DNA of 64,000 bases, taken from NCBI GenBank assembly GCA_019828595.1, contig JAHQRK010000003.1:2108001-2172000 (forward strand), written 5' to 3'. The notes under the pieces are model-generated. The model worked only from the letters and a program-made list of their open reading frames with translations. It was not told the DNA's origin and made no database searches. Shown one piece after another: positions 51,716 through 62,546 of the stretch; positions within the stretch are counted from its first letter, which is position 1, and each line of letters opens with the position of its first letter. Source of the DNA: Aphanomyces cochlioides (taxonomy: Eukaryota > Oomycota > Saprolegniomycetes > Saprolegniales > Verrucalvaceae). Made by a program: the position numbers and the translations under genes.

Positions 51716-51838
51716 AGCAAAATTTCGAAAAATGGTGACAAGTCGAAGGGAAATCAGATATTGAATCAAAGTTCAAAAATGAGCATTCATTGGATAATAA
51801 TGGGTGAAAAATGAGATCTTTTCACTTTCTGACTGCGC

Positions 51839-53118
51839 ATGGAATCGGAGCGAGACGACTTTGAAGGCGTCGCAGAGGCAAGCGGCAGGCAAGCGACCGG
51901 TCGGAAAAAGACCTACACCGTTTCGTATAAGCTGAGGGTCGTGATTGACTATGAAAGGCAACCTGAGCCAAAGTCCTTCTATCGCACAGCAAAAGCACAC
52001 GGCCTCGACACTGGACAGGTCAAACGATGGGTTCACGCAAAGGAAATGCTCAAGCTAAGAGCAAAGACCAACCCCAGCAGCCACTCTTTAAACACTGGTA
52101 GACAGATCAATAAGTCCAACAGAGATGTCGAGGACGAAGTCTATGAGTACTGGAAAGAGCTGAGGGACGACGATATAGCAATTAGCACCAACATGCTCAT
52201 CATCAAAGCTCTGAGCTTGACCCCGACATTCCATGGTGGCAACCCCTCAGCTCTATCAAAATGGGTCTATCAATTTATGGAGAGACGGAATCTGGCGATA
52301 CGCCGCCCGACAAGATGCGCACAAAAGCTCTCTGCCAATCTTGCCGTCATGCGCAGAGACGTTGTTGAAAGCCTGCGAGAACGTTTGAGTCCCTTTGGAA
52401 CTCTTGCCGACGTTTCCAAGTCTTTTATTGTCAATATGGATGAGACTCCAGTGAATGTGGAGCCAGAAATCAAAACAACCGTTGCTGTCAAAGGATCTAA
52501 AACGGTGCCTGCTAGAAAGTGTTCTTCCTCCAACTCTCGCACCACTGTGGCTCTCGCAATTTCCGCTGATGGGAAAAAATTGGCCCCTTTGGTTGTCTTC
52601 AAAGGCGTTCCTGGCGCCAGAATCGAATCCTCATTGTCAGAGTGGGTAGCAACAAATGGAATACATGTACTATGCCAGTATAACGCATGGATGGGTGACG
52701 CAACAACCTCACAATTGATTAAACGTGTGTGGGTTCCATACGTGTCAGGCCAGAGCTCGTCGTTATTGCTATGGGATGACTATTCTTGTCACAAGACAGC
52801 AAAGACAAATGCTGCATGCTCCAAAGCGGGTACAGAATGTGAAATCATTCCAGGTATATGGCGAAAATTAAAACTCTAATTGAAATTGTAGGTGGCTTCA
52901 CTTGTGTCCTACAGACTTTGGATGTTGGTGTGAACAAGCCGTTCAAAGACTATATTCGTCACCAGTACACGATGTGGGCAAGCGTCAATTTGCGTGGTCG
53001 CGAGAAGGTTCCATCGCCTTCACGAGAGCTCGTTCTTTCGTGGATCAAAGCATCATGGGACAGAATCACGCTGGAGATGATTTTGAATTCGTTTCGTGCT
53101 TGTGGATATGAGTTTTAA
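51839..53118 (+). CDS. Pogo-type transposase (DDE/D)
   Basis: Cuts and joins the element ends. About 410 residues in two exons. The N-terminal helix-turn-helix (TGRKKTYTVSYKLRVVIDYE, with VKRWVHAKEML) is followed by a CENP-B-like second helical domain. The catalytic core has FIVNMDETPV (first Asp), LLLWDDYSCHKT (second Asp) and QTLDVGVNKPFKDYIR (third acidic residue). The single intron (about 38 nt, 52,854-52,891) joins EIIPG to GFTCVLQTLD. This intron style matches the host's, so the element has lived in a lineage with such introns. No stop or frameshift was found. The C-terminus (MILNSFRACGYEF) looks complete. Confidence 0.9.
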
Positions 53119-53140
53119 TATATCTTTGTTTCTTGTTTAT

Positions 53141-53524
53141 TTATGATCGATTGTACTCCTCGATATGGTCAAGCAGAACAGCTTTAACAAGACCAAAGCA
53201 TCGGTCTGATCGATTTCGCTTGGCCAATGATTCAGATGTTCGATAGTCTTCGACAACGATAGCCATTTTGTTATTGAATTCTTCGTATTGACGTATGAGT
53301 CTTGACGAGAGATAACCAACATGACATGTTTCCTGTGTACCAAGCATTCGAAAGACTTTGAGAGCACCTTCAACTGCCCCATCTGCGACCAATTCAGCAG
53401 ACCATCTAATGACAATAATGTCATTCACAGAAAGACTTTCACCGCAGACTGAGTGACTCTCGCAACTGCGTGTGCCGTCTCCACTCTAGCATCCGACGAC
53501 TTCAACGGCTTTCAAGCTTCCCAT
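53141..53524 (-). pseudogene. HIRAN-like antisense frame inside the transposon
   Basis: Minus-strand frame from ATG 53,524, interrupted by one TAG at 53,486-53,488, then open for about 115 codons to 53,141. The pattern VEVVG, SLSVNDIIVIRW, LKVFRMLGTQETCHVGYLSS and MAIVVEDY resembles the HIRAN fold (binds 3' ends of single-stranded DNA), especially the GYLs-type motif. Similarity is by eye only and the usual REPxNPYD motif is not clear. It lies wholly within the transposon, downstream of the transposase and on the opposite strand. A second minus frame over the same bases is also open, so chance cannot be excluded. Confidence 0.35.
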
Positions 53525-53704
53525 TTCAGAATGTCAGTGCTGAAAGAATGCATTGGATATATTTCAGCCAATTAAATCGGAATAGTGACAACTCAACGGG
53601 GATGCCTGAAAAATTCAATTTTTTGATATTTTAATCATATACGAAAAATGTATGAGCTATTTAATGAATTATTCTCTTGGTGACAGCTCAACGGGGGAAA
53701 ATCA

Positions 53705-53730
53705 TGGTGACAACCTTACGGGAAATACGG
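53705..53730 (-). repeat. Right terminal inverted repeat
   Basis: Exact reverse complement of the left repeat, ending ...ACGGGAAATACGG and followed by TA. Two related but diverged internal copies of the GTGACA box sit at about 53,585-53,602 and 53,679-53,697, both followed by CTCAACGGGG. Together they form a subterminal repeat array on this side. Confidence 0.95.
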
Positions 53731-53777
53731 TAGCTCATTTAACCGGTCTGTCAGTAAAAGTATCCGGAGGATGAGCC

Positions 53778-56700
53778 ATGACGACAGCCACTCCAGAAAG
53801 GATGTCTTCACCCATGCCATTCAAGTAGAGTATTGATTCTTGCTTGCTGTAAGTGTATATTTGTAGCATTGACTCGACAAAGTCTCCTAATGACAAGAAG
53901 CAGTATCGATTGATTACGTTGGACAATGAACTTCAAGCACTGCTGATTCAATTCACTTGTGATGACGCAGACAACCATTCGGACGATGGTTCGGATAGTT
54001 ATGTTGAGGACGAGGAAGAAGATGAGGACATGGAAGAAGAAGATGGAGATGACGGCTCTGCAATGGGCTCATCTGATACTTCATCTGACACTGAATCTAC
54101 AAAGGCAAAGAGTAGTCGTCGAGCTGGCGCGTGTTTGACGGTTGGTGTGGGAAGCTTTGCAGAGCCAGGAGAAATAGGAGGACTTGCACACTTTTTGGAG
54201 CATATGCTTTTCATGGGTAACCCTTCAATACTTGAACAATTCTTATCAACACGCACAGGAAGCGAGAAATATCCAGATGAGAATTCCTTTGAAGCATTCT
54301 TGAGTGCCCATGGTGGCTATAGCAATGGAGAAACTGATTGCGAGTGGACTAGATACATGTTCGAAGTTGGTCCAAATCATTTGGAGCATGCGTTGGATAT
54401 GTTTGCTCAATTTTTCATTGGGCCGCTCATGAAGGCTGATGCCATGGACAGAGAACTATCAGCGATCGAGTCTGAGTTCAATCAAGCCACCCAAAGTGAT
54501 CAAATTCGCTTTCAGGTAATATTTTAATTCGAAAATGTTATTTCTCACATCTTACAGCAAGTCCTCACTGCAACTTCTGATCCTACTCATCCATTTCATC
54601 GATTCAACTGGGGAAATACAAAGTCATTACAAGAGATCCCTGCAGGACTTGGAATCGATGTGCGAGACTCAATGTTAAGGTTTTACGAAAATTACTACTC
54701 CTCGAATTTAATGAAGCTTGTTGTTTGTGGACAAGACTCTTTGGATGATATGGAGCTATGGACAAGAAGGTCGTTTGGCCCCATCAAGAACAAGCACAAG
54801 GAACCTCCTGTTTACTTCAAAATGGCATCACCATTTGGAAATAATAGTGGCTCCTCTCTAGCGTTGTACAAAATTGTCCCACTCAAGGACACTGATGCCA
54901 TATTTTTTCACTGGTACTTACCGCCTTTAATTGGTGTGCACCGAATGAAACCCCATGAGTATGTTGCGTCCATCATTGGGCATGAAAGTGAAGGCTCTAT
55001 TCTGTATTTGGTATATTTTGCCTTAATTTTGTACACTCACTTGCTGCACATTGTAGCTAAAAAAACTTGGATGGGCTACGTCCATATCAGCTGGTCTGAC
55101 TGAGAGTCACGGTTATGATTATGGCACATTTGGATGCATTTTCACGGTTGAAATTAAGTTGACGTATGAAGGCTTTTCCCGATACGATCAAGTAGTCGCG
55201 GTTGTTTTCCAGTATTTGAATATGATGCGGTCAACGACTTTGCCTGCTTGGTTCTACGAAGAAGCTAAAACAATAGCTGATTTGGACTTTCAATTTCAGG
55301 AAGATGAAAGTGCAATTGAAAAATGCGAAGATTTGGCAGTTTTGATGCAGGTGAGCACAGTCAGTCTAACATATTGACCTGATAAACAATCTAGAAAATG
55401 TATCGAGTACCTCCAGAAGATCTTTTGTCTTATGAAACGTACAAGGGGTCATTTGATGCAACGCTTGTGGAGGAGACTGTTTTGAGTCATTTGAATGTTT
55501 CCAACCTTAAAATGCATTTGGTGTCGAAGGCATTTTCTACTGAAGCTAGCACTTTTATTGTATGTTTTAATCAGATTCTAGCTTATCTGTCTGTGAGTAG
55601 GAGGAACCTTGGTTTGGCGTGAAGTATGCCTTTGAATCAATCAGCAAAGAAAAATGGTCAGTGTGGTCTTGTCCTGCAGTGAACTCAAAATTACATTATC
55701 CTCTGCGAAATCCTTTTATACCGACAGACTTGTCGATGCTTGATGCAGACACATCTAAAGAAGGTCAAAATCCCCGTTCAGTGTTTCAAAACGAGAACGT
55801 TCGCGTATGGTACAAACCAGACAACATTTTCAGGACACCGAGGGCCCATGTTGCATGTTACATCAATATTCCAAGCGTAATATCTTCATCTCGATCAATC
55901 GTTGCAACCCAATTATTTGTTCGTATGGTCAAAGATGCTTTGAATGCGTACTCCTACCATGCTGAAGTTGCTCAGTTGTATTATGAGTTGCGGGTAAAAG
56001 AATCGGGAATTGAATTGATTGCTGGTGGATTCAATGACAAATTACCCGAGCTCGTTTATGTTATAGCCCAATCCTTAGTCTCCCTTGAAATCAGAGATGA
56101 CAACTTCAACATGGCCAAAAGTGATTTAAGTCGTTACTTCAACAATAGCTTGCTCAAACTAGAAAGTAAATCAACGTATTTGAGATTACAATTGATTCAA
56201 GAAACCAGTTTCCCTCTTTCATCCCTCATTGATGAGCTGAACCAAATGTCAGTTGAACGCCTGGGCCTCTTTGTTAGAGAGGACTTGTGGAAAGGAGGAG
56301 CAAACGTTGTTGGAATGGTGCATGGAAATTTATCGGAAGCGAGTGCGATTCAATTAGTTACCAAAGTATCGGGAATTATATCTGAGGCTGCTCGGGTTTG
56401 CCCAATGCAGGCGTGGATCCCAAGACTAGTACGTCAAATCGGTTTGTCTGATAAGCATATTATTTGGGAAGACAGCGAACATCAAGAAGAAGTGAACACC
56501 TTGGTAGAGCATTACTTTCAGATGTCAAATCATACTATCATTATGCTTGCTGTTGCGGATTTAATTCAGCAAATCATGGATGAACCTCTCTTTGACGTTT
56601 TGCGAACGAAGAAACAATTGGGCTATGAAGTTTCTTGCTCCGTGCGAGTTACTCACGGTATTTTGGGGTACAGCATTAAAGTCATTTCCTCCTCAGCCCC

Positions 56701-57130
56701 AACTAGCACGGTGTCCCAAGCTATTGATGACTTCTTAAATGAATTCAAGCAAACCCTCGAGAATATGTCGTCTGAAAGATTGAACGAGTACATTCAAGCG
56801 CAAATACAGATTAAAAACGAGCCTGATATCAACATGACCGCAGCTTCAATGAGATACTGGGGCGAAATTATCATTGAGCGTTTTGCATTCGAATTAAACA
56901 AGGACATTGCAAAATGGTTGCAATCAGGTGAATGCGGTCGTGATTTGCTTTTGCATTACTTCGACACCTGGTTTGGTGAAAAGTCACGAAAGTTACAAAT
57001 TTATATTCTGGGCAAAAATTCCGCGACTCGGAGTCAAGAATTTCCTCCACAAATTTTTTTGACATCTAAAACGTTATTCAGCTTCAAAGCTAAGCTGCCT
57101 CTCTTCGATGAGGTTAAGAGTATTTGTTAA
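53778..57130 (+). CDS. NRDC: Nardilysin-like M16 metallopeptidase, copy 1
   Basis: Zinc peptidase of the insulysin/nardilysin (M16A) group, about 1,020 residues in six or seven exons. A first exon from ATG 53,778 (MTTATPERMSSPMPFN) is joined by a 42-nt intron to IDSTKSPNDKKQYRLITLDN. A strongly acidic run (53,995-54,065) precedes the catalytic domain, the hallmark of nardilysin. The inverted zinc motif is HFLEH in GLAHFLEHMLFMG, with the distal Glu in RELSAIESEF, so the site is complete. The inactive C-terminal half follows (LGYEVSCSVRVTHGILGYSI). Introns near 54,216-54,260, 54,515-54,557, 55,010-55,055, 55,350-55,395 and 55,560-55,610 restore the frame. The transposon end sits 47 bp upstream of the ATG, so the native promoter is displaced. 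Confidence 0.9.
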
Positions 57131-57267
57131 GACGATTAATATATACTTCAACGTTATTTTGTCAAGTATGGAATCATGCTATTTTTAACAATGTGATCTG
57201 AAGCGGTATATTGAGAATGACATTCTTCCATTAGCGAACTCGAGCGTATTGTAAGGATAACTATCCC

Positions 57268-60200
57268 ATGTCAATCTCTTTGGACGAGTTCAAGGCTCCA
57301 AACGATAAACGCAAATACCGATTCTCTATTTTGTCTAATGGCTTGAAAGTTCTCATGATCCAATGTCCTGATGAGGACAATCACGACACCACAACGGGAT
57401 ATCGTGCTTCTAATGAAGATGAAGACGAAGCAAGTTTATCCATTCCCATCAATGACGCGAACACGTACCAAGCTGCTGCTTGCCTCACAGTCGAAGTCGG
57501 GAGTTTTGCCGACCCACCGTGCTTGCAGGGTTTAGCTCATTATCTTGAGCATATGTTGTTCATGGGTACGTGGCAAGTACGAACACGTCTCCTAATTACT
57601 TTAGGAAGCACCAAGTACCCAGAAGAAAATGGTTTCGATTCATTCTTGGGTCAAAATGGTGGATATAGTAATGCCACCACAGACTGTGAATGCACCAGCT
57701 ATGTCTTTGAGGTGAACTCTGACTCCTTCAAAAAAGCTCTCGATATGTTTGCGAGCTTCTTTATTTCCCCTTTACTTCAGCCTGAAGCAATGGATCGTGA
57801 ATTGTGTGCAATTGAATCCGAATTCCAACTCGCATCTCAAAATGACCATGTTCGACGGCAGGTAACCTTTCCAAGGCGCCATATCGCTAACATCAGGGAT
57901 ATCCAGCAAGTTTTGTGTGCAACTTCGAAAGAACACCACCCCTATCACAAGTTCAGCTGGGGAAACATCTCTAGCCTTCGTGATATTCCCCTCAGACTTG
58001 GCATCGACGTTCATAACGAGATGCAGACATTTTTCAATCAGCACTACTCAGCAGGCACTATGAATTTGGTTGTATGTTCACGTCATTCGCTCGATACAGT
58101 GGAGCACTGGATAACAAAATCATTTAGCCCCATAAGAAAAACTCGCAACCCGCCACCATGCTACAAACAATTTGGCTCTCCATTTCCAGACTCGGCTCCT
58201 AAGTTGATCAAACTTATTCCTTTGCAAGATGTCCACATGCTACACATATACTTCTCATTACCACCGCAGGTTGGGCTCCATAACCAGAAGCCAACCGAAT
58301 ACATTCGATACGTTGTCAGCAATAAATGTGCTGGCTCATTGAAATCGCGGGTAAGGCATTAATTTTCGAGAGATGATTAAACTCTTCAACGTAGTTGGGA
58401 AAAAGCGGGTGGGCGACGAATATTATCGCTGGGACGTCAGAGACGGATGGATATGAATTTGGGTCGTACGGATGCTTGTTTGAAATCCAAGTGACGTTGA
58501 CCTTTGAGGGATTAAATCACTGGGTTGACGTTTCAACTGTTGTGTTTGAACATTTGGCGATGCTACAGGAATCAAGGAGTTTACCCAATTGGATTTTTGA
58601 GGAGTTTGAGCTAACATCACAACTTGCACATCAGTACAATGAACCTCTAGAACCATTGTTTGCCTGTAAGGAGTACTCTCGGCTATTACAGTCTCGGTTG
58701 GCTGTTAAGCCCGAAGATATTCTGCGGGCGTCGCTCTTTCAGGGTCAATTCCAGCCATCACTTGTAAAATATTTGTTGCCGTATTTTAGACCAAATAATG
58801 CCCGGGTTGTATTAGTGTCAAGTGGCTTTCGTGATAACCGGCCGTGGACGATGGTAGGATTTATTGACGCACTTTTTTCTTACTTGTAAAGGAACCTTGG
58901 ACTGGCGTGAAATTCGCGTGCCGGGACGTGTATTGTCAAGTTCTAAACAGATGGATGCATTCCACTGCATCTCAAGCACACTGGCCGCCGAGAAATCCTT
59001 ATATACCAACTGATTTTCACTTGAAAGTGGATAAAACCATTAGTGAGCCACTTCTAATACCTGGAACGTCCAAATTTTGGATCAAACCTGATATTTCCTT
59101 TGGCCCAAAAACAAATGCCCATTTCAAAATTGTTCTACCTATGATGCATAGCGACTTACATCATCATGCTTGCGTCTTACTATATTGTCTATCACTGCAG
59201 GAATCACTGAAGGAGCAGCACTATCTTGCCACTTCTGCAGAAATGGACTTTCGTGTGCAAGCTGAAGATGACGGCTTCGAAATTATGTGCTGTGGCTTCA
59301 GCCAACATATCCCTGATCTGATTTGCACAATTTTTGGCGCTCTGACGATGAATTTAACTGATCATTTAAGCTTCAGCTGTATGAAACAAGAATTGCTCGG
59401 AAAGCTAAAAAATCGACACAATGATCCACTGGACAAAGCTCGATACTTGCGTTTGCTCTTGCTGGAGCAAAAATCGTTCCGACTTGAAGACATAATATCT
59501 GCTGTTGAGAGCATTACTGTGGAGTCCTTTGTTGACTTCATCGGAAATGACCTCTGGTTTGATACTTGCATGTCTGGGCTATTCCATGGAAATATTGATA
59601 TGCCATCTGCTCAGGCCATAATAAGTGGTGTCCAGCGACAACTATCGGCGGTGTCTCAAGTGTGTATCACTACATGCGGCCACGAGCCAGCAGAGGCTTC
59701 ACAAGTTGTAACATCTCTGCCTGTAAATCCGGGAAAAGGCCTGCTCATAAGACAATCTAGTCAACATGTCGACGAGGTGAACAACGTGGCTGAGGTTTAT
59801 TATCAATTTGGCAAGCGAGATGTTGAGTCAAACGCTTATGCAAATCTACTTCAACAAATTATGCAGGTGCCTTTGTATGGAAGCTTGAGATCCCGTCAGC
59901 AATTAGGATATGATGTCTCTTGCTATGTTCGCAATACTCACGGAATGCTGGGTTTTAGTATTGTTGTCCAATCGTCGAAGTATTCACTGAGCCACGTAGC
60001 AATGCGTATCGATCACTTTCTACTTCACGAATTCCCAGCATTTCTAACTGAAATGACTAATGTTGAGTTCGAAAGTCATGTGGAGTCTCGCAGGGCCTAT
60101 TGGAAAACTCGGCCAACGACTCTCAGCGAAGACGCACATCGCACATGGCATGAAATTACCTCTAACCGCTTTGAGTTTCATTCAAACCACTTGTTTCTCA

Positions 60201-60427
60201 AAGCTTTGAATACTGTAACCAAAGACGAGTTGTGCAGAAGATACGAAGACTGGATACTGGACTTGGGCAAAGCAAAGAAATTACGTGTGCACGTGCTTGG
60301 ACAAAACCATAAAGCACCTCACGTCCCCCTGGAATCGCTCTGTGATGGCGATAGTGCCCCGATCATAGTAAATGATATTTTTCAGTACAAGAAAATGTTG
60401 GCCTCGGACAAAGAAGATTTTGTTTAG
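57268..60427 (+). CDS. NRDC: Nardilysin-like M16 metallopeptidase, copy 2
   Basis: Tandem paralogue of the upstream gene, 137 bp away, same strand, about 1,000 residues. ATG 57,268 begins MSISLDEFKAPNDKRKYRFS. The acidic region is shorter and less acidic than in copy 1. The zinc motif is HYLEH in GLAHYLEHMLFMG, with the distal Glu in RELCAIESEF, so it is catalytically complete. Introns near 57,566-57,604 and 58,351-58,393 lie at the same positions as in copy 1 (after MG and before the LKxxGWAT segment), supporting tandem duplication after intron gain. A further intron lies near 58,850-58,893. The C-terminal half has LGYDVSCYVRNTHGMLGFSI. The two copies have diverged considerably, so the duplication is old. 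Confidence 0.9.
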
Positions 60428-60584
60428 CAATTACTGGTATCAAGCAAATTTTGCAGGCTTGTACATTTAAATTATTGGGGCACTAGATGCATTTCGTCTT
60501 CTATCATTGAGTGACTATGCAATATTGACTTGTAAGCGCGAATAGCAGCTTTCCCTCCGTTCAATACAATCTCTTTCGTCTACG

Positions 60585-62288
60585 TCAGACTGAGATCACC
60601 ATGGATATATCATGTAGCACCTCGTCAATCAGTTTGATAGCATGTTGGGCATCCTTTTGATATTTTATAACATCGCGGCGATATTCATCATATAATTCCG
60701 AAGCTTGTTGTGCAAGGGAATCAGTTTGATCTTTTTTTACATTCCTAAACAACCTAGATTATTTCCAAATACACATTAAAAATTACGTACGTTTTCTTGT
60801 ACGTGTCTTCACCTCCTACAAGACATCGGGGCACTGGTGTCGTTCGACGCAAATAACAGGATTTCTTTATTCCGTCTTTTGACGTCACCAAATATTCCTT
60901 CATCAAGGGGCTAAGCTGTGCAGCATTGAACGAAGTTCGCACTTGATGAACGCGCATTGTCTTCTGCGTCTAGTTAATTTTTAAGTGGAAATACTCAAAA
61001 ACAGGCATGACGTACATTTCCTAATGTAATTTCGCTGAATGACTTCGTCAAAGTACTTGTAGGAAGTGTGGATTGCTCACTTTCGGTGAATTTAATCTTG
61101 GCTGATATGTCTTCCAGTAAATCTTCTGGAAAGTATTGGCGTCTCGTCATTTGAACTGATATTGGACACAGTTTTAATCCCAGCAAAAGTTCACAAACTA
61201 TGACAAATACCTAGAGCGAAAATAAGATTCTAGAGCGCCTGCACTTTGTTAATACTTCATGCTTAAAGTCATTGGTGTACAAATGGCGGGACCCAGGGAA
61301 TAGGTAATGAAACCCGCTACAAACAGACCCAGCTATAGCATAAGGGTATATGCGAAAAATCAAGTCTTTATTCAGTCTAAGAGCTGAAAGCATCTTGACG
61401 TATTGAGAGCAAATCGATTCCATAAGTCTATTTTGCTCGTCGTGTGAATTCTATTGCAAAGATTAATGAATATGCGCGATGTGTATCAACTTTGTTTACC
61501 CTCTGAAAAATCCGACTAAATACAAGCCAAAATATGAGTTCAAATTGCGTGCAAGAGAGATCGTTCAATGCAAATCGTTTGAATGTTTTCTTGCCTTGAA
61601 TTATCCGCATCTTCTCAATTGTGTGGGAAATTAGAAGCTTGGCATTCAGCTCAATATTTGATCTGTTGTCCATTGACGTCAATACACTGTCGACTGTTCG
61701 AGTAACATGGCGTTCAATGCTGACTTGTAGTTGTTTTTCCAACTGTGCACGCTTATTTCTGCGCGTTTCTGTTTTTAAAATATCAGCTTTCGACTTTTTC
61801 ATTGTTTTCTAGTCATGGTGTCAATTGCGGTTGAGTCAACGGAGATAGTACGTTGCGCATTCTCGCTTTTTCATCGCTTCCAAATAGCCTTTCCATCAAG
61901 AGTTGATTTCTTGCACTTGTGGCTAAGGTTCCAGTCCTTAGTCTGCCATTCGTGACGACTTTGCTCGTTTCGTATGGGTCTGGGATGCCAGATACCTTCC
62001 ATTAATTTGTTAGTTGCGTGATGGACATTCATAGTGGTAACCTCTCGTGACGAGTGGTCTACATTCGCTTTGAGATCGCATTCGAGGCCATACATTCGAT
62101 TTTCGGCTACCACATCACGTCAGGAACGAATGCGGTTGTGGCATCATACCAACTGTTCGCAGCGATTTCAAACGACTTTGAACCACGCCAATCATCTGCG
62201 CCGAGATAACCTCCTTTTGCTCCAGTGTTTTCTTGGGCTCATTGTCATCTTCTTCCAGGTTAATGCTTCGTCGGCGGCTGCCGTCCAT
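60585..62288 (-). CDS. FAM227: FAM227 (FWWh-domain) protein, probably ciliary
   Basis: About 480 residues, model of about eight exons from ATG 62,288 (MDGSRRRSINLEEDDNEPKK). The FWWh family hallmarks are FELIFWLVFSRIFQ (61,480-61,540) and the segment RIYPYAIAGSVCSGFHYLFP then GSRHLYTNDFKHEVL (61,240-61,360). The tail has QQASELYDEYRRDVIKY. FAM227 proteins occur in ciliated eukaryotes and have no known enzyme activity. Introns: 43 nt near 62,120-62,165 and 31 nt near 62,004-62,034 in the N-terminal part; a 44-nt intron at about 61,810-61,855 joins ARMRN to KTMKKSKADIL; others lie near 61,430, 61,200, 61,000 and 60,760-60,797. If the 61,810 intron is not used, the N-terminal 130 codons would form a separate gene. 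The family call is by recognition of the FWWh/PYAxA pattern. Confidence 0.6.
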
Positions 62289-62546
62289 GTGACTCTATTT
62301 TAAGATTATACCACCGTTTCGTTTTGCTGGCGAGGTGAAAGTCCTTAAGCCTAAGCCCGGGCAGGAGGTTAATATTGTGTGATGGCAGCATTAAGCGCAA
62401 GGACTTGATTCCGAGCACTTATTTTTCGTCATGCTTGTTCAGCGATGCGATGAACTGCTCTTCAGTTCATGTTGACATGCTAGTTATGCCTTCCGGATGA
62501 TCCGGATAGTTGGATGCGCAGGATAGTTCCATTGTGATTGGGGGCA

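Larger units (their letters stand above)
51690..53730 (+). mobile_element. Complete pogo-type (Tc1/mariner superfamily) DNA transposon
   Basis: A 2,041-bp element bounded by perfect 26-bp terminal inverted repeats and flanked by TA on each side (51,688-51,689 and 53,731-53,732), the target duplication typical of the Tc1/mariner superfamily. Inside are one intact transposase gene (51,839-53,118, one intron) and, toward the right end, an antisense HIRAN-like reading frame. The right end has three spaced copies of a GTGACA-(A/G)C-(C/T) box followed by CAACGGG or TTACGGG. The transposase frame is unbroken and both ends are perfect, so the copy looks recent and possibly active. Its right end is only 47 bp from the start codon of the nardilysin-like gene. 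Confidence 0.93.

Noticed and set aside
51493..53820. Transposon interrupting a protein-coding gene on the minus strand
   Set aside because: The rejoined frame is open for about 94 codons, but its first part is antisense to the first exon of the peptidase gene, so the gene is not convincing; kept only as a low-confidence feature.
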